Translations under genes and position numbers: made by a program
Assembly (NCBI RefSeq): GCF_019880365.1
Contig: NZ_CP082271.1
Coordinates: forward strand, 1,674,001 to 1,738,000
Reading direction: 5' to 3'
Length of the DNA stretch: 64,000 bases
DNA from: Pseudomonas sp. DNDY-54
GTDB taxonomy: Bacteria; Pseudomonadota; Gammaproteobacteria; Pseudomonadales; Pseudomonadaceae
Shown here: piece by piece, positions 46,561 through 56,315 of the stretch
How the letters are laid out: every line of letters starts with the position of its first letter
Numbering within the stretch: the stretch's first letter is position 1
Notes under the pieces: model-generated
What the model was told of the DNA's origin: nothing
What the model saw: only the letters and a program-made list of their open reading frames with translations
Database searches by the model: none

Positions 46561-46766
46561 GCCAGGCGCGAAACGACGTTCTGCTGAGTCGGCACTGAAA
46601 GTGGTTCGGCAATCGGTCGCAAAACCAGCGACGCGCGCCGGAATGCGAGGGTAGGGACGACATAGGACGTCCCGCGGGTGCCCGCAGGCGCTGGCGCGAA
46701 CGTTGCTGCCACGGCGCGCCAGTCAAAGGGTTTTTAGCGAAGTCGGTTCAGACTCAGGGAAGGCGT

Positions 46767-47843
46767 TCAGGCGTCGGACGGGGCCAGAAGCTCTTCGATT
46801 TCGGCGACGGTGCTGCGTGCCGTGCGGGTGACGCCGATCAGGGTTGCAGAGGCCGAGCCGGTCCATTCGCCATAGCCCACCAACCAGAGCTTGGTCTCAT
46901 GGACGGCGCGAGTCCCTTCGACATCGACTCGTCCCTGATCGTTGATCAACTGTAGGGAGGCCAAGTGCTCCAGTGCTGGTTTAAACCCTGTACACCAGAT
47001 GACCGAATCAACTGCTGTCTCTGCGCCGTTGGGCCAGACAACGCCATCTCGGGTGAAACGTTCGAAAGGGCGCACCGCATGCAGCACGCCGCGCTCACGC
47101 GCCTCCACCACGGGCGGCACCATCACCACATCGCCCAGCCCACCCACGGGTTGCCCGATGTCGCGACCTTCCTGTTGGGCTTTCCAGCGCTCCGTCGCGC
47201 GCTCGAACAACACACGGCCATCGACGTCATCAGGCAGAAACATGGGCTCGGTCGGCGTCACCCAGGTGGTGTCGGCCACTTTCGAAACCTCTGCCAGAAT
47301 TTGCGCGCCGGAGTTACCGCCGCCTACGACCAAGACACGTTGGCCTGAGAAAGGCCCGGCCTCGACGTAATGAGCCGAATGCAGTTGCTGGCCCTGAAAC
47401 AATTCGATGCCCGGATAGGCAGGGATGAAGGGGTTGCTCCAGGTGCCGGTGGCGCTAACAACAGCCTTGGCATCCCAATGCCCGTCCTCCGTATGAACTC
47501 GGAGCATGTCATCTTTGCGCTCGACCGAGGTGACCCGCACAGGACGCTCGATGGGGAATTGATAGCGCGCCTCATAGCGTGTGAGGTAATCAATGACGTG
47601 ATCGCGCTTAGGGTAACCGTCTTGAACGGGAGGCATCATCCAGCCGGCGATTGAACTCCAGGTTGCGGGCGAGAACAGTCGCAGGGAATCCCAGCCGTGA
47701 CGCCAGGCGCCACCGGGACCTTCCTCCGCATCGAGCAGCATGAACGACAAGCCGGTGCGCCGCAGGAAATAGGCCGTGGCCAACGCAGCTTGGCCGCCGC
47801 CGATGACGATCACATCCTTCGCGGTTTTTGATTGATCAGTCAT
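46767..47843 (-). CDS. ArsO-like FAD/NAD(P)H-dependent monooxygenase
   Basis: 358 residues from the ATG at 47843 (GGAGCG upstream). The FAD Rossmann motif is VIVIGGGQAALATAYFLRR and the NADPH motif is VLVVGGGNSGAQI. A flavin-monooxygenase-like linker (GTWSNPFIPAYPG) lies between them. The sequence follows the ArsO/CzcO family, associated with arsenic or metal resistance operons, but no ars genes are adjacent. It could also be a general flavoprotein monooxygenase. Confidence 0.75.
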   Translation of the reverse strand: MTDQSKTAKDVIVIGGGQAALATAYFLRRTGLSFMLLDAEEGPGGAWRHGWDSLRLFSPATWSSIAGWMMPPVQDGYPKRDHVIDYLTRYEARYQFPIERPVRVTSVERKDDMLRVHTEDGHWDAKAVVSATGTWSNPFIPAYPGIELFQGQQLHSAHYVEAGPFSGQRVLVVGGGNSGAQILAEVSKVADTTWVTPTEPMFLPDDVDGRVLFERATERWKAQQEGRDIGQPVGGLGDVVMVPPVVEARERGVLHAVRPFERFTRDGVVWPNGAETAVDSVIWCTGFKPALEHLASLQLINDQGRVDVEGTRAVHETKLWLVGYGEWTGSASATLIGVTRTARSTVAEIEELLAPSDA

Positions 47844-48220
47844 CCGAACGCTCCACTGGGTTTTGAAAGGAAAGAGTCTAGCGACTCGGTCACTCGTGCT
47901 GCTGACATGCGCCATGAGTCCGCTGCGCACATCCGTTTCGGCGATTGATCGTGCTCAGGAGCTCGCGCTACGCCTGAGGCGCAGGCAGCTTTGTCGCGAC
48001 GCAGAAACGGGCAAGCCGTTGATCAGCCGCGTTACGCGGTCATCATGGCAACCCCGCCCTTGACCGAGGGATCGGGGCGCAAAGACTTCCGGCTGCGCGG
48101 CAGACATCGAGGCAGCATGCGCTAGCCCGGTGCAGCACGGGCGAAAAGGAATAAACAAAAGACATCCAGGCGAGAAGCCGGATAATGGACGGCCACATCG
48201 TGTTGTTCTGGTAATCCCGC
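47844..48220. other. Divergent intergenic region, no gene seen
   Basis: 377 bp between the ArsO-like gene and the OsmC-YcaO gene. It must hold both promoters. Short open frames are present, but none has a family or a ribosome site. No repeat was recognised. Confidence 0.5.
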
Positions 48221-50422
48221 ATGGAAATCAAGGTTAATTTTCTCGACAACCTCAGGCTCGAAGCCAAATTCGACGATTTCACGGTGGTTGCCGACCAGCC
48301 GATTCGCTACAAGGGCGACGGTTCGGCGCCGGGCCCGTTCGATTACTTTCTAGCTTCGTCTGCGCTCTGTGCGGCGTACTTCGTAAAGCTCTACTGCAAC
48401 ACCCGGAACATTCCGACCGACAACATTCGCCTGTCGCAAAACAACATCGTCGACCCCGAAAACCGCTACAAGCAGACCTTCAAGATTCAGGTCGAGCTGC
48501 CAGCGGACATCTCCGCGAAGGATCGCCAGGGCATCCTGCGCTCCATCGAGCGCTGTACGGTGAAGAAGGCGGTGCAGACCGGGCCGGATTTCGTCATTGA
48601 GGAAGTGGAGAACCTGGACGCCGACGCCCAGGCACTGCTGATGCCCATGGCCGAATCCGGAGAAGGTACCCGCGTGCTGGGCAAGGACCTGCCGCTGGAG
48701 CAGACCATCGCCAACATGTCCGGCATCCTGGCCGAGCTGGGCATGAAGATCGAGATCGCCTCCTGGCGCAATATCGTGCCCAACGTGTGGTCGCTGCATA
48801 TTCGCGATGCGCAGTCGCCGATGTGCTTTACCAACGGCAAGGGCGCAACCAAGGAGGCCGCGCTGGCCTCGGCGCTGGGCGAGTTCATCGAACGGCTCAA
48901 CTGCAACTTCTTCTACAACGATCAGTTCTGGGGCGAAGAGATCGCCGACGCCGAGTTCGTGCATTACCCGAACGAGCGCTGGTTCAAGCCAGGCCGCAAG
49001 GATGCGCTGCCGGCCGGCATTCTCGATGAATATTGCCTGGCGATATACAACCCTGATGGTGAGCTGCACGGCTCGCATCTGATCGACACCAATTCCGGCA
49101 ACGAGCAGCGCGGAATCTGCTCACTCCCCTATGTCCGCCATTCGGATGGCGAGGTGGTCTACTTCCCCTCCAACCTGATCGAGAACCTGTTCCTCAGCAA
49201 CGGCATGAGCGCTGGCAACACGCTGGCCGAAGCGCAGGTGCAGTGTCTGTCGGAGATTTTTGAGCGTGCGGTAAAGCGCGAGATTCTCGAAGGCGAAATT
49301 GCCCTTCCCGATGTGCCCCAAGAAGTGCTGGCGAAATACCCCGGTATTCTCGCGGGCATCCACGGCCTCGAAGAGCAAGGCTTCCCGGTACTGGTTAAGG
49401 ATGCCTCTCTGGGCGGTAAATACCCGGTGATGTGCGTCACCTTGATGAACCCGCGCACCGGTGGCGTGTTCGCCTCGTTCGGCGCGCACCCGAGCTTCGA
49501 AGTGGCGCTGGAGCGCAGCCTGACCGAACTGCTGCAGGGCCGCAGCTTTGAAGGTTTGAACGACCTGCCTCAGCCGACCTTCGAAAGCCAGGCCGTGATG
49601 GAGCCGAACAACTTCGTCGAGCACTTCATCGATTCCAGCGGTGTGGTGTCGTGGCGTTTCTTCAGCGCGAAGGCCGACTACGCATTCGTCGAGTGGGATT
49701 TTTCCAGCCAGGGCGAAAGCTCGAATGCCGAGGAAGCGGCCACGCTGTTCGGCATTCTCGAAGGCATGGGCAAGGAAGCGTACATGGCCGTGTACGACGA
49801 CCTGGGCGCCACCGCGTGCCGCATTCTGGTGCCGGGTTATTCCGAGGTGTATCCCGTCGAAGACCTGATCTGGGATAACACCAACAAGGCGCTGTTTTTC
49901 CGCGAGGACATCCTCAACCTGCACAGCCTGGACGATGACAGCCTGCAAGCGCTGAGCGAGCGCCTGGAAGAAAGCGAGCTGGATGACTACACCGACATTC
50001 CAACGCTGATCGGAATCGAGTTCGACGACAACACGCCCTGGGGCAAGCTCACCATCCTCGAGCTCAAACTACTGATTCGCCTCGCTCTGCAGCAGTTCGA
50101 CGAGGCGAAAGAGCTGGTCGAAACCTTCCTGCAGTACAACGACAACACCGTCGAGCGCGGCCTGTTCTACCAGGCTGTGAACGTGGTGCTTGAGGTGGAA
50201 CTGGATGACGGGCTGGAGCTGGACGATTACGAGGTCAACTTCCGCCGCATGTTTGGCCATGAGCGGATGGACGCCGCGATAGGTGCAGTCGACGGCAGCG
50301 TGCGCTTCTTCGGTCTAACGCCCACCAGCATGAAACTCGAGGGGCTCGATAGACACCTGCGTCTGATCGACAGCTTCAAGAAGTTGCACACTGCACGCGC
50401 CAAGGCGGCTCTACTGCGCTGA
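48221..50422 (+). CDS. OsmC-YcaO fusion protein
   Basis: 733 residues. Residues 1 to about 140 form an OsmC-like domain (DNLRLEAKFDDFTVVADQP, FDYFLASSALCAAYFVKLY, RSIERCTVKKAVQ). The remainder is YcaO: ATP-binding blocks ATKEAALASALGEFIERLN and LAEAQVQCLSEIFERAVKRE, then the TPR-like C-terminal region of the E. coli YcaO type. E. coli YcaO (586 residues) is linked to RimO-dependent S12 methylthiolation. The OsmC cysteine (LCAAYF) is kept, so a thiol or peroxide function may be joined to ATP-dependent backbone chemistry. No ribosome site is visible before the ATG. Confidence 0.88.
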   Translation: MEIKVNFLDNLRLEAKFDDFTVVADQPIRYKGDGSAPGPFDYFLASSALCAAYFVKLYCNTRNIPTDNIRLSQNNIVDPENRYKQTFKIQVELPADISAKDRQGILRSIERCTVKKAVQTGPDFVIEEVENLDADAQALLMPMAESGEGTRVLGKDLPLEQTIANMSGILAELGMKIEIASWRNIVPNVWSLHIRDAQSPMCFTNGKGATKEAALASALGEFIERLNCNFFYNDQFWGEEIADAEFVHYPNERWFKPGRKDALPAGILDEYCLAIYNPDGELHGSHLIDTNSGNEQRGICSLPYVRHSDGEVVYFPSNLIENLFLSNGMSAGNTLAEAQVQCLSEIFERAVKREILEGEIALPDVPQEVLAKYPGILAGIHGLEEQGFPVLVKDASLGGKYPVMCVTLMNPRTGGVFASFGAHPSFEVALERSLTELLQGRSFEGLNDLPQPTFESQAVMEPNNFVEHFIDSSGVVSWRFFSAKADYAFVEWDFSSQGESSNAEEAATLFGILEGMGKEAYMAVYDDLGATACRILVPGYSEVYPVEDLIWDNTNKALFFREDILNLHSLDDDSLQALSERLEESELDDYTDIPTLIGIEFDDNTPWGKLTILELKLLIRLALQQFDEAKELVETFLQYNDNTVERGLFYQAVNVVLEVELDDGLELDDYEVNFRRMFGHERMDAAIGAVDGSVRFFGLTPTSMKLEGLDRHLRLIDSFKKLHTARAKAALLR

Positions 50423-50522
50423 GCACTGACAAGGGGTACGGCAACGTGCGCTCGGAGGTCGTTCGATATATCGCTATATTGTCGCCACAGTTTTCAATGC
50501 ACAGCCGTCATGCGAGGACCAA

Positions 50523-52238
50523 ATGGCAGCACCCATCGAAGTCACCGAAGCGTCCATTGCTGAATTGCGCGAGGCGCTAGAATCCCGCCGGGTCACAGCG
50601 GTTGAGATCGTGGAAGCCTATCTCGCACGGATCGAGGCTTACGACGGCCCCGACACGCTAACCGCGCTCAACGCGGTGGTCGTGCCAAATCCTGAGGCCG
50701 TGCGAGAAGCACAGGCGTCCGATGAGCGTCGCGCGCGGGGCAAAACCCTGGGGCCTCTGGACGGCATTCCCTACACCGCCAAGGACAGTTACCTGGTCAA
50801 GGGCCTCACCGCGGCATCCGGAAGCCCGGCCTTTGCCCAGCTAATCGCTCACCGCGACGCCTTTACGGTGGAACGGCTGCGCGCGGCCGGGGCGATCTGT
50901 CTGGGCAAGACCAACATGCCGCCGATGGCCAATGGGGGTATGCAGCGCGGCGTTTATGGGCGGGCCGAGAGCCCCTATAACAGCGCTTACCTGCCTGCGC
51001 CTTTTGCATCGGGCTCTTCCAATGGTGCAGGGACCGCGACCGCAGCCAGCTTTGCAGCGTTCGGCCTCGCGGAAGAAACCTGGTCGAGCGGGCGAGGGCC
51101 TGCATCGAACAGCGGTCTCTGTGCGTATACCCCGTCGCGAGGGGTGATCTCGGTACGCGGAAATTGGCCGCTGACGCCGACGATGGACGTGGTTGTACCC
51201 TTTGCCCGGACCATGAAGGATCTGTTCGAGGTGCTTGATGTGATTGTGGCGGAGGACGCCGATACCCGCGGCGATCTGTGGCGCATGCAGCCGTGGGTTT
51301 CTCTGCCGAGTGTCGACTCGGTTCGTCCGGCTTCCTACCTGGAGCTGGCGGCAACGGGAGACGCGCTCGCCGGGAAGCGGTTCGGCGTGCCACGGATGTA
51401 CATCAATGCTGATCCTGAAGCCGGCACGAGTGCTGAGCCTGGTATTGGCGGACCGACCGGGCAGCGCATCAATACGCGGCCATCGGTCATCGCGCTTTGG
51501 AACAAGGCTCGCCAGGCGCTCGAAGCGGCGGGGGCAGAGGTGGTCGAAGTCGATTTCCCGCTGGTCTCGAACTGCGAAGGCGATCGTCCCGGCGCGCCTA
51601 CGGTGTTCAACCGGGGCCTGGTTTCAAAAGAGTTTCTGCATCACGAGTTATGGGACTTGACGGCGTGGGCGTTCGACGACTTTCTTCAGGCCAATGGCGA
51701 TCCCGCCTTGAATCGACTGGTCGATGTGGACGGGCTGCAGATATTCCCCCACGACCCCGGAACGCTGCCCAACAGGGAAGGCGACCTTGCCGCCGGAATG
51801 GATGAGTACGTGCGCATGGCGAAGCGCGGCATCACGCCTTGGGACCAGATTGAAACGCTACCGGATGGCCTTCGCGGGCTTGAGGAAACGCGTCGAATCG
51901 ACCTGGAGGACTGGATGGATCGCCTGGGCCTCGACGCGGTAGTTTTCCCGACCGTGGCGGATGTTGCGCCTGCCGATGCGGATGTTAATCCAGCGTCGGC
52001 GGACATCGCCTGGAGCAACGGCGTATGGGTCGCCAATGGCAACCTCGCGATCCGGCATCTGGGTGTGCCCACGGTCACAGTGCCCATGGGCATCATGGTG
52101 GACATCGGGATGCCGGTCGGGCTGACATTTGCCGGTCGCGCTTATGACGATTCCTCATTGCTGCGCTTGGCTGCAGCCTATGAGTCCACCGGTAGCAAGC
52201 GGCAGATTCCTCCGCGAACCCCGCCGCTCAACCGGTAG
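50523..52238 (+). CDS. Amidase-signature family hydrolase
   Basis: 571 residues. The Ser-cisSer-Lys triad can be placed: lysine in GIPYTAKDSYL, cis-serine in ASGSSNGAG and nucleophile serine in EETWSSGRGPAS (where most members have DTGGSIRIPA). The core is complete, but the glycine-rich loop is unusual. Substrates of this family range from amides to ureas and carbamates; none can be named here. GAGGACC precedes the ATG. It stands alone. Confidence 0.85.
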   Translation: MAAPIEVTEASIAELREALESRRVTAVEIVEAYLARIEAYDGPDTLTALNAVVVPNPEAVREAQASDERRARGKTLGPLDGIPYTAKDSYLVKGLTAASGSPAFAQLIAHRDAFTVERLRAAGAICLGKTNMPPMANGGMQRGVYGRAESPYNSAYLPAPFASGSSNGAGTATAASFAAFGLAEETWSSGRGPASNSGLCAYTPSRGVISVRGNWPLTPTMDVVVPFARTMKDLFEVLDVIVAEDADTRGDLWRMQPWVSLPSVDSVRPASYLELAATGDALAGKRFGVPRMYINADPEAGTSAEPGIGGPTGQRINTRPSVIALWNKARQALEAAGAEVVEVDFPLVSNCEGDRPGAPTVFNRGLVSKEFLHHELWDLTAWAFDDFLQANGDPALNRLVDVDGLQIFPHDPGTLPNREGDLAAGMDEYVRMAKRGITPWDQIETLPDGLRGLEETRRIDLEDWMDRLGLDAVVFPTVADVAPADADVNPASADIAWSNGVWVANGNLAIRHLGVPTVTVPMGIMVDIGMPVGLTFAGRAYDDSSLLRLAAAYESTGSKRQIPPRTPPLNR

Positions 52239-52426
52239 TGACATCGGTCCTCGGGAAGCCTGGTCAACGCACTTGCAGGCTTCTTGGTGTGCCTCCGATC
52301 AGCCTTTGCAGTGGTTCCTGAACTTGGCTGCGGCGCCCTTCGCGTGGTGCGATAGGTGGGTCGCACGAATCTTGCTGACGCGCCTCAAATGCAGAGAGCC
52401 ATTCTCGGCTCAACCGGAGGTGATTC

Positions 52427-52666
52427 ATGAGTATCGATCCGCTCGACCGGCCCCACGATCAGCAGCCCGTACCGGGGCAGGACCAGAACCCTAGCCATAA
52501 CCCCGCGCCAGATTTCATTACTGATAACCCGGACATTCAGAGAGACCGCGGCAACGATGGCGCTCCCTCTGGTCGGCCGGCGACTGGGCCAGACGTGAAA
52601 GATCCCGACGGATCGGGTAATACACGAGACCCGAACGAACCCGGTCTTGGCAATCCGCTTCCGTAA
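52427..52666 (+). CDS. Small Pro/Asp/Asn-rich hydrophilic protein
   Basis: 79 residues, disordered in character (DQQPVPGQDQNPSHNPAPD, repeated PDGSGNTRDPNEPG). There is no hydrophobic segment. GGAGGTGATTC before the ATG is a strong ribosome site, and a hairpin follows the stop, so it is probably expressed. No family is recognised. Such proteins in Pseudomonas are often stress-induced. Confidence 0.6.
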   Translation: MSIDPLDRPHDQQPVPGQDQNPSHNPAPDFITDNPDIQRDRGNDGAPSGRPATGPDVKDPDGSGNTRDPNEPGLGNPLP

Positions 52667-52676
52667 AGTACCGCCT

Positions 52677-52710
52677 GAAGGCGAACCCAGCCGAGGGCGG
52701 GTTCGCCTTC
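52677..52710. terminator. Hairpin after the small Pro/Asp-rich gene
   Basis: GAAGGCGAACCC (52677-52688), ten-base loop, GGGTTCGCCTTC (52699-52710). A perfect 12-bp stem with no T-run; it begins 10 bases after the stop. Confidence 0.7.
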
Positions 52711-52907
52711 AACTCATGGCCGTAAGTCGCAAAGGGCGCCGACTTAAAAAGGCATGATGGTCAAATCGCTCGGGCTAATGTTCTGGTCGACGCTAAGGAT
52801 GATCCGACCACGTCATGAGTGTCGGGCTGTTGCCGCGTTCGGTTAGAGCCGCGCTCGCTTAAAGGCAGGCGCGGGCCGGTACCCCCGTTTGCAACCACGA
52901 CATCTGA

Positions 52908-53951
52908 CTATTGCTGGTTGACCGTTGCGACATTTCCGTTGCCGTTCTGATAGATGCTGGCGGAATGACCGACAAGCGACACGCTTTCTTGCCTCAAGAA
53001 CGCACGGTTACTGTCACCCGATTGGCTGACAAGCGCGTCGTGGGCGTTGAAACCTTGGTAGGCATCGACCTGGTTATACGAACCCAGCTGAGCGATGTCC
53101 AAGTCATTGTCGTCACCAAATTGCGTGATCTCGACCAAGTTGTAGCTTCCGTCCGAGTACCCATCGATGCTCGACCCATGTCCGACGAAGGAGGCGCGCA
53201 GCTCGTTCCCGGTGCCTCGCTGCGAATAGTCCAGCGTGCTGTGGCCATCGCTGGATCTCACTTGCGCGATATTGGCGGTGCCAACCTGTTGCAGAAAAAC
53301 ATCGCCCGCCGGGTACCGGCCGGAGGACTGTACAACGTCTGCCTGGTTGGCAGTGCCTTCTTGGCTGACCACGGCGAAACCGCCGCCGATGCCCGAACTG
53401 TGTTGATCGATTTGAACGAGATTGGCCGTGCCGGCCTGCTGGATCATTGCCGTGCTGAAGCCGGTTTGATCCGCTCGGACGGCGTTGTCTTGCCCGACCG
53501 ACAGTACGTTAAGCCGGTTGCCAACCCAAGTCTGCCGAGCATCGAGCTGGTTAGCAGTACCTTCCTGGCGAACAGTCGCACCCGCGGCGAGGTCGCGGGA
53601 ATAAACCCGCTGTTCGACCCGAGCGCTGTTGGCATCTCCGACCTGATAGATGTCCGCACTTGCCACTCCAGGCTGGCTTCCATAGATCTGATACACCGCC
53701 GCGAAATTGGACGTGCCTGCTTGTTCGATACTCGTCTGTCTGTCGTCGGCACTGATGCCGGATTGGTCGGTGAGCGCGCGGTTCGCAGTCCCGTCCTGAC
53801 GGATGAAAGAACGCAGCAAGACGCCGCTTTGTACCTGCTCAGCGATGTTATCGGTGCCGTGCTGATCTATTCCGGCTACGTGCTCGTTGGCCATAAGGCT
53901 ACCGCTAACGGCTAATAACAGCGCTACGGTGAGAGGCGTTGACGTGGACAT
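52908..53951 (-). CDS. Long curlin-repeat (CsgA/CsgB-like) exported protein
   Basis: 347 residues. A signal peptide ends SGSLMA. About 13 units of ~22-30 residues follow, each beginning with the pattern I/V-x-Q-x-G-x-x-N-x-A (IRQDGTANRAL, IEQAGTSNFAA, IQQAGTANLVQ, ITQFGDDNDLD, IYQNGNGNVAT). This is the curlin repeat, whose stacked strands form amyloid. CsgA/CsgB normally have five units of ~22 residues; this one is longer with looser spacing. No csgEFG secretion genes are in the window, so export must use a system encoded elsewhere. Confidence 0.8.
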   Translation of the reverse strand: MSTSTPLTVALLLAVSGSLMANEHVAGIDQHGTDNIAEQVQSGVLLRSFIRQDGTANRALTDQSGISADDRQTSIEQAGTSNFAAVYQIYGSQPGVASADIYQVGDANSARVEQRVYSRDLAAGATVRQEGTANQLDARQTWVGNRLNVLSVGQDNAVRADQTGFSTAMIQQAGTANLVQIDQHSSGIGGGFAVVSQEGTANQADVVQSSGRYPAGDVFLQQVGTANIAQVRSSDGHSTLDYSQRGTGNELRASFVGHGSSIDGYSDGSYNLVEITQFGDDNDLDIAQLGSYNQVDAYQGFNAHDALVSQSGDSNRAFLRQESVSLVGHSASIYQNGNGNVATVNQQ

Positions 53952-54144
53952 GGCAAGCTCCTGGTCGCGATGGATGAGCTCCGTACATCACAGGCGAAGC
54001 AGGGTAAGTGTCGCCCCTTCTTACTCCCTTATAAATCGACCATAAGAGCCAAAGTCCTGTGGCAAGCGGGTGCGCTCCAGACAAAAATTAAGGCGCACAC
54101 GCATTTGCTGGGTGAGCGGTGCCGCTTCTTCCCAGCACGATGGT

Positions 54145-54474
54145 CTAGCCTCCAGCGACCGCCGCCAGTAAACCCATCAGGCCGAGCAAGGCGCCGACCG
54201 GCAAAACCCACCTTTGCTGCCAGGCAAGGGTCAAGCTGACCGCTAATCCAGCGAGCATCACCTGTGTAAAGCCGACGATCAGGCCGATCGCAACGCCTAG
54301 TGCCTGGACATTCAGGACCGCGGTACCGAGCAGCAGTCCGGCCCCTGCTACACGAAACACGCGCTTGCGCCCGGGCGACGGAGCGTTATCGAACACGGCT
54401 CGATGGTGTCGAGTCATTGCCAGGCAGAGCGCGAGCATGCCGAGGTATGCCAGTGCCAACGCGAGAGAAGTCAT
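54145..54474 (-). CDS. DUF3325 small membrane protein of the iron-uptake operon
   Basis: 109 residues, three or four hydrophobic helices. It starts MTSLALALAYLGMLALCLAMTRHHRAVF. The family is found with PepSY and TonB receptor genes in proteobacteria. Its start overlaps the stop of the PepSY gene (ATGA). Function is unknown. Confidence 0.8.
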   Translation of the reverse strand: MTSLALALAYLGMLALCLAMTRHHRAVFDNAPSPGRKRVFRVAGAGLLLGTAVLNVQALGVAIGLIVGFTQVMLAGLAVSLTLAWQQRWVLPVGALLGLMGLLAAVAGG

Positions 54475-55997
54475 GGTGCCAGCTCCCTTTCAACTGTACT
54501 CGAGACCCTGAGTGCAGCGGGCTGCTGAGGTGCCTGACGAAGCGCGCGCCAGGCACACAGGCCACCCGCTATCACCAGAGCCATGTCGATGCCTGCCAGC
54601 ATCAAGTCCCCACGGAGGAGGCTGGCAAGGAGGTGACCCTCAGGCGCAGTCAGGCCGTTGAGCAACACAAGACCCAGCCCAAGCGTTGCCAGTAAGGCGA
54701 ATAGCCCTCGACTCAGCTTGAACGGTTGGTTTCGAAACAGGTACGCCGTGATAGCGACGACGAGCCAAGCCAGGGAGAAGCACCAGGCCTCGGCAGAGCC
54801 GCGTGCCGCAATGGAATCGGGCAGCAGACGATTCGCCCACAGCAGAACCAGCGAAGCAGCGGGCAAGCCGAAAAACACCGCGCCATTCAATGCACGAACG
54901 ATTTCCAGGCCTCGAGTCTGACGGCCCTCCCGCTTACGTAACCACACACAGGCGCCCGCCACTAGCATGGCGCACCCGGCCAGCCCTAGAAGTCCGTACA
55001 GCAGACGCACAACGTGACCGCCAAACTGAGCCATGTGCAGCCCTACCAGCCACATATAGACCCGGTAGCCAGTGGGCGCTTCCTGCTGATGAAGGAGGTC
55101 GCCGGTGAACGCGTCATAGCTCAGCGTGTCTTGCGGCGAGCCTATACGAGACGGATCGAAGCGATGCACGCTCACTACAGCGGATGCATCTGAGGGATGC
55201 TCGACGATAATCCAGCCCGCTTTCCCTCCGTCCCAGCGCTGGCCTGCATCTATCAGCATGTCATTCACGGGGGCCAGTTCGCCGGCAGCTTGGTGAAGCT
55301 CGTTGCGGTGGAATCCGCCTTGCACGTCTTCGAAAAAAGCGAGCGGATCGCTCTCGTACGCCACCATCGCCCCTGCGGGCATGTAAGACGCAACGAAGAC
55401 CGCCACACCGGTGTAGGCGAGAATCAGGTGAAACGGCAAGCCGATGACGCCGAACAGGTTGTGGGCATCAAGCCAGGCGCGCTGACCGTTGGCCTGGGGG
55501 CGCAGGGTGAAGAAATCTTTGAACAGCCGCCGATGGATGATGATCCCCGACACCAGGGCGACCAGCATGAACATACCCGCCAGACCGACGATGTACATGC
55601 CGACGGTTCCGGCCTGCAGGTTGTAGTGCAGCGTGAAGAAGAACTCGCCGCCTACCGTTTCAGGCATAGGCTCTGCCGAGCGAGGATCAAAAGCGACACG
55701 ACCCCGCGTACCGGATCCGTCTTCTTCCCAACCCAGCCGCCAGTACGGCTCACGTTCGGTCGGGCCATGCATCCAGTAGGCGTGTAGCGTTTCCTTAACA
55801 TTTGTCTGAACCCAGCGGCTGACGTCGTCGGCGGTCATTGTCGTTGTCGACGGTGTATGCAGGGCAGGCCGCATCCATCGTTCCAGCTCTTTGTCGAAAC
55901 AGGCCAGGGTGCCAGCGAAAATGATCACGAACAGTAACCAGCTGGGCAGCAATCCACCCCAGGTGTGCAGCCCGGCCATCGATTGGCGAAGGGTCAT
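54471..55997 (-). CDS. PepSY-associated transmembrane protein (putative siderophore-iron reductase)
   Basis: 508 residues from the ATG at 55997 (GGAGG eight bases before). Membrane helices at the N-terminus (GLLPSWLLFVIIFAGTLACFDKELERW), middle and C-terminus carry conserved histidines (HYNLQ, HNLFGVIGLPFHL, GLHMAQFGGH) suited to heme ligation. The soluble PepSY parts lie between them. Members beside siderophore receptors are proposed to reduce ferric siderophores at the inner membrane. It is the second to last gene of the operon. Confidence 0.85.
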   Translation of the reverse strand: MTLRQSMAGLHTWGGLLPSWLLFVIIFAGTLACFDKELERWMRPALHTPSTTTMTADDVSRWVQTNVKETLHAYWMHGPTEREPYWRLGWEEDGSGTRGRVAFDPRSAEPMPETVGGEFFFTLHYNLQAGTVGMYIVGLAGMFMLVALVSGIIIHRRLFKDFFTLRPQANGQRAWLDAHNLFGVIGLPFHLILAYTGVAVFVASYMPAGAMVAYESDPLAFFEDVQGGFHRNELHQAAGELAPVNDMLIDAGQRWDGGKAGWIIVEHPSDASAVVSVHRFDPSRIGSPQDTLSYDAFTGDLLHQQEAPTGYRVYMWLVGLHMAQFGGHVVRLLYGLLGLAGCAMLVAGACVWLRKREGRQTRGLEIVRALNGAVFFGLPAASLVLLWANRLLPDSIAARGSAEAWCFSLAWLVVAITAYLFRNQPFKLSRGLFALLATLGLGLVLLNGLTAPEGHLLASLLRGDLMLAGIDMALVIAGGLCAWRALRQAPQQPAALRVSSTVERELAP

Positions 55998-56290
55998 GGT
56001 CGGGTCCTCCACTCGACGGGTAGGAAGGCGCCCAAGCAAAACAGAGCGGCCAGTACGGCGATTACCAACCAGGCGTGAAAGGCACTTTTAGCAGCGAAGG
56101 CGTAGATGACCGCCGCCACCCATACGGCGAAGCAGAGCAGGCTGGCTGTCACAACTCGGTCAGGCCGAGGCATCGGTAGATACACCGAAAAAAACGCGGT
56201 GAAACCGAAGGCGAGGGCATAGCCCCCCAACAGGGCTGCCGAAACGCGTCCGGCGAGATTGGCGAGGCGGGAAGAAGCGAATGTGCTCAT
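55994..56290 (-). CDS. DUF3649 membrane protein
   Basis: 98 residues from the ATG at 56290 (MSTFASSRLANLAGRVSAAL), with GGAG ten bases upstream; another ATG lies five codons earlier. Three hydrophobic helices. DUF3649 genes sit between TonB receptor and PepSY genes in many Pseudomonas iron operons, as here. Its stop overlaps the next start (ATGA). Confidence 0.8.
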   Translation of the reverse strand: MSTFASSRLANLAGRVSAALLGGYALAFGFTAFFSVYLPMPRPDRVVTASLLCFAVWVAAVIYAFAAKSAFHAWLVIAVLAALFCLGAFLPVEWRTRP

Positions 56291-56315
56291 TGGTGTGTTC
56301 TCCATTGCCAGCCCA

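Noticed and set aside
52911..53915. 334-codon open frame on the + strand opposite the curlin-repeat gene
   Set aside because: It is antisense to a repeat protein with a signal peptide and clear repeat periodicity; the periodic codons keep the opposite frame open. No family pattern on the + strand.
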